Assembly (NCBI RefSeq): GCF_025567525.1
Contig: NZ_JAOQJY010000003.1
Location: 124,001-188,000 of the forward strand
Direction of reading: 5' to 3'
Source: Gallintestinimicrobium propionicum
GTDB lineage: Bacteria > Bacillota > Clostridia > Lachnospirales > Lachnospiraceae
DNA length: 64,000 nt
The notes beneath the pieces are model-generated. The model ran no database searches. It was given only the letters and a program-made list of their open reading frames with translations, and was not told the DNA's origin. The position numbers and the translations under genes were made by a program. This document shows, piece after piece, positions 53,059-59,097 of the stretch. The stretch's first letter is position 1. Every line of letters starts with the position of its first letter.

Positions 53059-53088
53059 ATTATACAGAATAAGGAAAGGAGCTGTCAA
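53059..53088 (-). promoter_or_regulatory. Consensus promoter for the CNNM gene
   Basis: Minus-strand TTGACA (53083-53088), 18 bp, TATAAT (53059-53064). Its -35 begins 5 bp after the copA stop codon. Confidence 0.85.
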
Positions 53089-53092
53089 GATT

Positions 53093-53296
53093 TTATTCTA
53101 TCCCCTTCACTTCGTAGCCGGCATCTACGATTGCTGCAGTCAACGCTTCATCGGTTGCTGAGCCTTCTACAACTGCCTGCTTATCCTCCAGGCTTACGGT
53201 TACAGCGGTCACGCCCGCTACGCCCTCCAGCGCTTTTGTTGCTGCCTTTACGCAGTGCTGACACATCATGCCTTCGATTTTGATTGTTTTTTTCAT
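53093..53296 (-). CDS. copZ: Candidate free CopZ from internal start within copA
   Basis: The codon for Met815 of the fusion is an ATG with AAAGGAGAG eight bases upstream, better than many real starts in this window. Translation from here would give a 67-residue CopZ with GMMCQHC, the normal size of a free copper chaperone. The same frame continues from copA without a stop, so both a fusion and a free form could be made. Use of the site is not proven. Confidence 0.55.
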   Translation of the reverse strand: MKKTIKIEGMMCQHCVKAATKALEGVAGVTAVTVSLEDKQAVVEGSATDEALTAAIVDAGYEVKGIE

Positions 53297-55738
53297 GGTA
53301 GTCTCTCCTTTTGATTCATCATTTTGGGCTATTCTATCCGCAATTTCCGCGGCTGCCGTGCTTTGCTCCATCATACCGCCATTTCCGGTTGTCTGCAAAT
53401 TTGCAGTACCGCTCTCCTGCTTCCACTTCGGCGTAAAGAACCGGAGGCGGAGCGCATTCGATACGACGGATACAGAAGAGAAGCTCATCGCCGCCGCACC
53501 GATCATCGGGTTTAATAAAATATGGAACACCGGATACAGTACGCCTGCTGCCACCGGAATGCCGATCGCATTGTAGAAAAATGCCCAGAACAGGTTCTGC
53601 TTGATGTTGCGTATCACCGCACGGCTTAAGCTTACCGCAGATGCTGCGTCCATCAGATCGCTCTTCATCAGTACGATATCCGCTGATTCGATCGCCACAT
53701 CTGTTCCTGCGCCGATCGCAATTCCGACATCCGCCCTCGCCAGTGCCGGCGCGTCGTTGATACCGTCTCCCACCATCGCAACCTTATGTCCCTGCTCCTG
53801 CAGCTGCCGAACCTTTTCCTCTTTATCCTCCGGAAGCACATCCGCAATAACCGTCTTGATGCCAACCTGTTTTTTGATTGCCTCTGCCGTTCTTGCATTG
53901 TCGCCGGTCAGCATAATGACGTCCATTCCCATCTCCTGCAGTCTGGCGATTGCCTCCCTGCTGGTGGGTTTTACAACGTCCGCAGCAGCAATCACGCCGA
54001 GGAACTTTCCTCCCTGTGCAAAATACAACGGTGTCTTGCCTTCATCCGCCAGTTTTTCCTGCAATCCTGCCGCTACGGAAATGTCGATCCGGTTGGTTTC
54101 CATCAGTTTTCGGTTTCCCGCAAGGCATCGTACCTTGCCGATCGTTCCCGCGATGCCCTGTCCCGGGATCATCTCATAATCTGAAACCTCCTGGAACGCT
54201 GCTGAGCATGCTTCCGCTTTTTTGACAATTGCCTCTGCAAGCGGATGGCTGGACATTTTTTCCAGAGAAAAGGCCAGCCGCAAAAGCTCTGTATACGCCT
54301 GCGTGTTTTCACCTGCTGCTTTTCCGTCTGCTTCCAGCGCGATCACGTCTGTCACAACCGGCTTGCCCTGGGTTACCGTGCCGGTTTTATCCAGAACAAC
54401 CGTATCGATGCTATGTGTAATCTCCAACGCTTCCGCAGATTTGATTAAAATACCCTTCGCCGCACCCCGTCCGGTTCCCACCATGATCGCCGTAGGCGTT
54501 GCCAGTCCGAGGGCACACGGACAGGAAATTACCAGCACAGAAATCGCAACAGAAAGTGCAAACTCAAAGCTCTGACCGGCAAGCAGCCAAAGGATTGCCG
54601 CCAACAGCGCTATTGTAATGACAACCGGCACAAACACACTGCTGACCCTGTCCGCCAGCTTTGCAATCGGCGCTTTGGAGGATGTCGCATCATCTACCAG
54701 CTGAATGATCTTTGACAGTGTCGTATGTTCTCCAACCGCAGTTGCTTCCATCTGAAAATATCCGGTTCGGTTGATCGTACCTCCGGTCACAGGATCTCCG
54801 GCCTGCTTGTCCACCGGAAGACTTTCGCCGGTGATCGCAGATTCATCCACAGAAGCAAAGCCTTCTGTAATTTTTCCATCCACCGGAACCGTATCACCAT
54901 CCCGGACAACCAGAATATCTCCATTCTGTACATCGTCTACGGAAATTTCTTCTTCCTGTCCATTCCTTAATACCTTCGCGGTCTTCGGTGCCAGATCCAT
55001 CAGCTTCGTGATCGCCTCGGACGTCTTGGATTTTGCCCGGGCCTCCATGAATTTTCCCAGAGTGATCAGTGTCAGGATCATCGCCGAGGATTCAAAATAC
55101 AAATTCATGCCAAATGTCTCGACCATATCCATATCTTCGATGGAAAAGCCCCAGGCGATTTTGTAAATCGCATAGATGCCATACACAAACGCCGCGCCGG
55201 AGCCCAATGCGATCAGCGAATCCATATTCGGAGAGCGATGCCACAGATTTTTCAATCCGTTTTTAAAATAATGTCCGCCTGCAATCAAAACCGGCAGCAC
55301 CAGCAAAAACTGGGTAAATGCAAAAATCATATGATTTCTTGCTCCCAGCAGCCACGACGGCAGCGGCCAGCCAGCCATATGTCCCATCGAAATGTAAAAC
55401 AGCGGGATCGTAAAGACTAACGAAACGATCAGTCTCTGCTTCATCTGCTTTGCTGCCGCCGCTGCCGCATCTGTTGCACCGTTTTTTTCTCTGCCTGATG
55501 CTCCTGTCGTTTTGCTGCCCTGTGTCTGGTGCAGCGAAGCGCCATAGCCGATGTCTTCTACCTGATGAATAATTTTCCCGGAATCCAGTTCGGCTTCATC
55601 ATAGGAAACCGTCATGCTGTTTTTCAGCAGATTGACACTGCATTGCTGCATGCCCTCCATTCCGGAAATTCCTTTTTCAATTCGCGCTGAGCATGCCGCG
55701 CATGACATGCCGGTAATATCATAGGTTTCTTTTTTCAT
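53093..55738 (-). CDS. copA: Copper-exporting P1B-type ATPase fused to a C-terminal CopZ domain
   Basis: 881 residues. N-terminal heavy-metal domain with GMSCAACSARI (Cys13, Cys16); eight membrane segments; transmembrane copper site CPC (406-408); TGES in the actuator domain; phosphorylated Asp450 in DKTGTVTQGK; MVGDGINDAPALA hinge. After the last membrane segments and a linker comes a second complete heavy-metal domain (815-881) with GMMCQHCVKAA. This matches a free CopZ chaperone in length and sequence. Expels Cu(I) from the cell. Most copA genes have only N-terminal metal domains, with copZ separate. Divergent from the HxlR-type regulator. Confidence 0.95.
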   Translation of the reverse strand: MKKETYDITGMSCAACSARIEKGISGMEGMQQCSVNLLKNSMTVSYDEAELDSGKIIHQVEDIGYGASLHQTQGSKTTGASGREKNGATDAAAAAAKQMKQRLIVSLVFTIPLFYISMGHMAGWPLPSWLLGARNHMIFAFTQFLLVLPVLIAGGHYFKNGLKNLWHRSPNMDSLIALGSGAAFVYGIYAIYKIAWGFSIEDMDMVETFGMNLYFESSAMILTLITLGKFMEARAKSKTSEAITKLMDLAPKTAKVLRNGQEEEISVDDVQNGDILVVRDGDTVPVDGKITEGFASVDESAITGESLPVDKQAGDPVTGGTINRTGYFQMEATAVGEHTTLSKIIQLVDDATSSKAPIAKLADRVSSVFVPVVITIALLAAILWLLAGQSFEFALSVAISVLVISCPCALGLATPTAIMVGTGRGAAKGILIKSAEALEITHSIDTVVLDKTGTVTQGKPVVTDVIALEADGKAAGENTQAYTELLRLAFSLEKMSSHPLAEAIVKKAEACSAAFQEVSDYEMIPGQGIAGTIGKVRCLAGNRKLMETNRIDISVAAGLQEKLADEGKTPLYFAQGGKFLGVIAAADVVKPTSREAIARLQEMGMDVIMLTGDNARTAEAIKKQVGIKTVIADVLPEDKEEKVRQLQEQGHKVAMVGDGINDAPALARADVGIAIGAGTDVAIESADIVLMKSDLMDAASAVSLSRAVIRNIKQNLFWAFFYNAIGIPVAAGVLYPVFHILLNPMIGAAAMSFSSVSVVSNALRLRFFTPKWKQESGTANLQTTGNGGMMEQSTAAAEIADRIAQNDESKGETTMKKTIKIEGMMCQHCVKAATKALEGVAGVTAVTVSLEDKQAVVEGSATDEALTAAIVDAGYEVKGIE
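53294..53312 (-). promoter_or_regulatory. Internal Shine-Dalgarno and ATG inside copA
   Basis: AAAGGAGAGACTACCATG on the minus strand; spacing of 6 bases from GGAGAG to ATG. Confidence 0.7.
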
Positions 55739-55875
55739 ATATCTCCATTCTGCAGCCGTCCTGTATAGTCTTTCCTGCTTTACAGCTTTTAAAGGCTGCC
55801 CTTAAAGAACTCATCTTGTCTTTTTTTCTATCCTCTGCTACCATTATAACAATTAGGCACAAAAAATAAAGAATG

Positions 55876-55910
55876 CACTATTTTGTAATATACTACCCAA
55901 AAGGATAGTG
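55876..55910. promoter_or_regulatory. Candidate HxlR-type operator between copA and regulator
   Basis: CACTAT...TACTACCC...GGATAGTG: paired ACTA/TAGT half-sites in the divergent gap, of the style bound by DUF24/HxlR dimers. Low to moderate confidence. Confidence 0.4.
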
Positions 55911-55921
55911 TTCACCTCACA

Positions 55922-55963
55922 ACAATAGAATGCACGCTCTGCGAGCATCCTATTGTCATGAAT
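55922..55963 (+). repeat. Palindromic P element, copy P5
   Basis: 42-bp copy with a single change (GCATCCTATTG). It lies directly before the HxlR-type gene, and its terminal GTCATGAAT contributes an in-frame but unlikely ATG (55958). Confidence 0.95.
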
Positions 55964-55981
55964 AAGAATGGAGAAATCGCT

Positions 55982-56512
55982 ATGGCTTCAAAAGAAAATC
56001 CCTCGGTCAATAAAAATTGCCCCGTTTCCGCTACAATCCGCTTAATCGGCGGCAAATATAAAGCGCTGCTGCTCTGGCATCTGACCGGTCAGACGCTGCG
56101 CTTCAACCAGCTGCACCGTCTCGTCCCCGAAGCGACGCCTAAAATGCTGACCCAGCAGCTCCGCGAACTGGAAGAAGACGGTCTGATTTCCCGCACAGTT
56201 TATCCTGTCGTTCCGCCCCGCGTTGATTACTCGCTGACGGCGCTCGGTGAAAGCCTTTTCCCGATTCTCGAAGCGATGTATCGTTGGGGCAGCGCCCTGA
56301 TGCAGGACGAAGGGCTTACGCCGGCATGTACGATGACCGACAGCCATGCTATGGCTGCATCCTCTACAGCTTCTGCACCAAATGCCGTGTTGCAGAACAC
56401 TCCGTCCGCGGCATGCTGCGAAAGCGACAACGTTTTGTCCCGCCGCAGCACGACAAAAAAAGAACAGGAGAGCTGTCCCTCCTGTTCCTGTCATGCACGT
56501 TTAAAATCCTGA
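55982..56512 (+). CDS. HxlR (DUF24) family transcriptional regulator with extended tail
   Basis: 176 residues from the ATG after TGGAGAAATCGCT. The first ~105 residues are a complete HxlR winged helix: NKNCPVSATIRLIGGKYKALLLWHL, RFNQLHRLVPEATPKMLTQQLREL, DGLISRTVYPVVPPRVDYSLT, SLFPILEAMYRWG. The Cys at residue ~14 is the redox cysteine of this family. A ~65-residue Ser/Ala-rich tail follows and ends with a Cys cluster (SCPSCSCH). The last part of the tail is encoded across the DegV gene's terminator, so it may be a recent stop-loss extension. Divergent from copA, it may regulate copA, but many HxlR proteins sense other stresses. Confidence 0.85.
   Translation: MASKENPSVNKNCPVSATIRLIGGKYKALLLWHLTGQTLRFNQLHRLVPEATPKMLTQQLRELEEDGLISRTVYPVVPPRVDYSLTALGESLFPILEAMYRWGSALMQDEGLTPACTMTDSHAMAASSTASAPNAVLQNTPSAACCESDNVLSRRSTTKKEQESCPSCSCHARLKS
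56454..56487 (-). terminator. DegV gene terminator, inside the HxlR coding end
   Basis: Minus-strand GAACAGGAG GGACAG CTCCTGTTC followed by TTTTTTTGTC, 27 bp past the DegV stop. The plus-strand hxlR-like reading frame runs straight through it. Confidence 0.85.
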
Positions 56513-56513
56513 G

Positions 56514-57413
56514 CTACACCTTGGCATGCCGGACAATTCCAATCCCGATGGGATACGGTCCGGTATGCACTCCAATTGTTGCACCGATCTGATAAATGCC
56601 GATTTCTTCAATTCCAAGCCGTTCCCGGATCAGGTCCTTCAACATCTCCCGGAAGCCGACAGCCTCTTCATAGTCATAGCCATAGCCGATACAAAAGCTG
56701 TATTCTCCCGGCTTTGCCTGTACCTCATCCAGGTATTTTTCCGTCATCTCCACAACCTTCTGCATCGATTTCTGACGGCTTCTGGTAATGCCGGAATTGA
56801 AAATTTCTCCCTCTTTCAGTGTGATGAGAGGTTTGATTTTCAACGCACTGGCCGCAATTCCCGCAAGCTTTCCAATGCGTCCGCCATGCTTTAAGTAATC
56901 AATGCTGCCGATCGTAAAAAAGATCCTGCCGCTCTCCCGGATCGAAAGCAGAGCTTCTGTAATCTGCTCATATTCCAGTCCGAGATCCCGCAGTCTGCAC
57001 GCTTCCAGCACAAACAGTCCCTGCAGTACCGTATCAAATGTCGAATCAATGACCGCAATCTTTGCCTCCGTATACTCCTCCAGGATCATATCCTTTGCTG
57101 TAGTTGCCGACTGCAAAGAGCCACTGAACTTCGCCGTGATGCAAATGCAGATCACCGGAATATTTTCTTTTACAGATTTTTCAAACACCTCATAAAAATC
57201 CTGTACAGACGGCATGGATGTCTTCGGGAACACATCCGGATGATCCACCATCTGCTGATAAAAATCGCGTACTGTGATCTCTTCTATTTCTTTATAATAG
57301 TGTTCCCCGTCAAACGAAACATAAAAGGGAACAACCTCAATATCCTTTTCTTTGGATAGCTCCGGCGATAAATCCTGAGAACCGTCACTGATGATCTGTA
57401 CCTTTTTCTGCAT
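56514..57413 (-). CDS. DegV family fatty-acid-binding protein
   Basis: 299 residues from the ATG at 57413 (TGAGG upstream). N-terminal ISDGSQDLSPEL, VPFYVSFDGEHYYKE, FPKTSMPSVQDF and CICITAKFSGSLQSA match the DegV fold; FTIGSIDYLKHGGRIGK and the C-terminal GATIGVHTGPYPIGIG are the fatty-acid pocket signature. FakB-type members deliver fatty acids to the kinase FakA. No FakA gene is nearby. Convergent with the HxlR-type gene (1 bp between stops). Its promoter lies in direct repeat D1. Confidence 0.93.
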   Translation of the reverse strand: MQKKVQIISDGSQDLSPELSKEKDIEVVPFYVSFDGEHYYKEIEEITVRDFYQQMVDHPDVFPKTSMPSVQDFYEVFEKSVKENIPVICICITAKFSGSLQSATTAKDMILEEYTEAKIAVIDSTFDTVLQGLFVLEACRLRDLGLEYEQITEALLSIRESGRIFFTIGSIDYLKHGGRIGKLAGIAASALKIKPLITLKEGEIFNSGITRSRQKSMQKVVEMTEKYLDEVQAKPGEYSFCIGYGYDYEEAVGFREMLKDLIRERLGIEEIGIYQIGATIGVHTGPYPIGIGIVRHAKV

Positions 57414-57463
57414 AAGTGCCTCACACAACATATAGTTTTGAAAACTACTTTTTGTAACTGTAT

Positions 57464-57503
57464 GATTATATCACACTCTTCAGGAAAGATACAAGTCATT
57501 TTC
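57464..57503 (-). repeat. Promoter-bearing direct repeat, copy D1
   Basis: 40-bp sequence with 4 differences from D2 at 59048. On the minus strand it contains CTTGTAT, 18 bp and TATAAT, which is the natural promoter of the DegV gene. Confidence 0.8.
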
Positions 57504-57573
57504 AGTGGTTGCTTCCTCTTTTCATGGCAGATGGTGTTGCTGCGCCACGCGTACCATTTTCAAAACCAAAACT

Positions 57574-58521
57574 TTACTTTAATATTTCTTCCATCTCATA
57601 TTTCTTTGTCATCGCTTCCATCACCTCTTTTTCCGACAAACGGACAATAAATTCTGCATCTCCACCTGCCGCCATCCTGGAAATCAGCTCCAGCAAACTC
57701 GCTCTTCCCTCATTTCTACACTCCTCTGCCCAGTCTTCCATAGCCTTACACATATCATATTCCTCGCTTTCTTCCTTTAAATATTTCGTTTTCTTTTCCA
57801 ATAAATCTTCCCTGTTTAACATAATACAGCTCATATCGTATGCGGACGCGTCCATCCGACTGATCCGTTCTTCATTGTCTTTGCAATATTTCCGAAGCTC
57901 TTCCTTGTTTTTCTGTCGTTTCATCAGTCCGATCAGTTCCCGCAGATTTGTATGGAAATACTCTTCCTGCAGGTCTTTTAAACAAAATACATGGATCGGG
58001 TAATCTGTGATCAGGCTCTTTAGCTTTTCATCAATCCCCTGCAGCTTGAGCATATCACTTAGCCTCTTTGGCGCATTCCACTCCTCCTCTCCATGGTAAA
58101 TCACAAGCGTAACGACCGGAATCAACCGATCCGTCCGCCTTAGGCGGCTTAAATATTCTGTGCTGTCTGTCAGCATCCCGCTGTTCTCCTCGTACAGTTT
58201 CTTTAGTTGCCTGCTGTATTCCTCCGTGTCGTATTCCATACACCGAAACGGCATCGCAAGGTGCAGATTGTTCTGTGCTTCCGCTGCCAACAGCACCATC
58301 ATTTTCCGGTTCGAAAACATTTTAATAGCGTCCCGTTCCCGGTGTTTTCTCAGTCCATTTCTGCCGTAGTTCATCAATGTCCTCGAATAGTTTTTCTGCA
58401 CCTCGCTCAACTGCCCCGGCAAGATCACCTCCTCCCCTTCATACAGGCACCCATTGTACAAGTCTGCCAAAATTTCATCCCGGTTTAAATACCCCACAAA
58501 TGCGTCATTTTGTCTTCCCAT
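57574..58521 (-). CDS. Rpn/PD-(D/E)XK-type nuclease family protein
   Basis: 315 residues from the ATG at 58521 (GAGGAGTGTGG upstream). The N-terminal part, ILADLYNGCLYEGEEVI, then LLAAEAQNNLHLAMPFRCMEYD (the ExQ form of the PD-(D/E)XK active site), LIPVVTLVIYHGEEEWNAPKRL and HTNLRELIGLMKRQKNKEE, is typical of Lachnospiraceae Rpn-type 'recombination-promoting nuclease/putative transposase' proteins. The C-terminal third is helical and ends VRLSEKEVMEAMTKKYEME. E. coli Rpn proteins raise RecA-independent recombination. It appears intact. The gene and its promoter lie between two copies of a 40-bp direct repeat. Confidence 0.82.
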   Translation of the reverse strand: MGRQNDAFVGYLNRDEILADLYNGCLYEGEEVILPGQLSEVQKNYSRTLMNYGRNGLRKHRERDAIKMFSNRKMMVLLAAEAQNNLHLAMPFRCMEYDTEEYSRQLKKLYEENSGMLTDSTEYLSRLRRTDRLIPVVTLVIYHGEEEWNAPKRLSDMLKLQGIDEKLKSLITDYPIHVFCLKDLQEEYFHTNLRELIGLMKRQKNKEELRKYCKDNEERISRMDASAYDMSCIMLNREDLLEKKTKYLKEESEEYDMCKAMEDWAEECRNEGRASLLELISRMAAGGDAEFIVRLSEKEVMEAMTKKYEMEEILK

Positions 58522-58853
58522 CCACACTCCTCTTCTCTCTTTCCAGCAGAAATCTATCACACCTAAAAATTTACGATACCCGGCACATTTAAAAAATTGT
58601 AACCACTTCCACACAACCTCCCCACAGTATTCCGTCAAAGTATCCTTTTCAAATGATTCCTCTCCGCTGCGCATTATTCTCTTGTCCCAAACAAATTGAA
58701 TTCCGGCAGTCCTGCCGTCATGAAGCGCACAGCCCATCTATGCTGTACCCCTGGAAAATGGAAACGCTGCAACCGTTATAAGCCCGTTTCGCATTTTTAA
58801 TATGAATATAGTGATGATAGAATAGATTCAAAGCGCTCTGCCTTGACAACTTC
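58522..58853. other. Long leader upstream of the Rpn-type gene
   Basis: About 325 bp from the promoter to the start codon. The frame upstream of the chosen ATG is open back to 58737 but has no ribosome site and no family similarity. No RNA element was recognised. Confidence 0.4.
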
Positions 58854-58881
58854 ATTATAACAGCTTTTTTCATTCTGACAA
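58854..58881 (-). promoter_or_regulatory. Promoter for the Rpn-type gene
   Basis: Minus-strand TTGTCA (58876-58881), 16 bp, TATAAT (58854-58859). Confidence 0.65.
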
Positions 58882-58975
58882 GTCGTGAAAAATACGGCAG
58901 CAAAAATCGGGAGTTTGACAGTTGCATAATCAAAAAAGGTAAGGAAAAGAATAAAATACTATAGTTCGCAACGAA

Positions 58976-59030
58976 GAAAAAAATCGCCGCAGCCCAGTAA
59001 ATACAAGGGCTACAGCGATTTTATTTTTAC
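58976..59030. terminator. Bidirectional terminator after the GH3 gene
   Basis: AAAAAAATCGCCGCAGCCC and GGGCTACAGCGATTTTATTTTT form a stem with A- and T-runs on its sides. Confidence 0.85.
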
Positions 59031-59047
59031 TCAACTGTCAAAGATTG

Positions 59048-59087
59048 GATTATAGCACAACTTTCAGGAAAGATACAAGTCATTTTC
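59048..59087 (-). repeat. Promoter-bearing direct repeat, copy D2
   Basis: Near-identical to D1; on the minus strand CTTGTAT, 18 bp, TATAAT. It starts 10 bp after the GH3 stop and points into the terminator ~18 bp away, so it has no gene to serve. Confidence 0.8.
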
Positions 59088-59097
59088 CGTACTCTTC

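Noticed and set aside
56454..56512. Cys-rich HxlR tail as a copper-binding motif
   Set aside because: The Cys codons fall in the DegV terminator hairpin on the other strand, so the cluster may be an accident of read-through; kept only as a weak idea.
58521..58737. Longer start for the Rpn-type protein at 58737
   Set aside because: The 72 extra residues have no similarity to the family and lack a ribosome site, whereas GAGGAG precedes the ATG at 58521.
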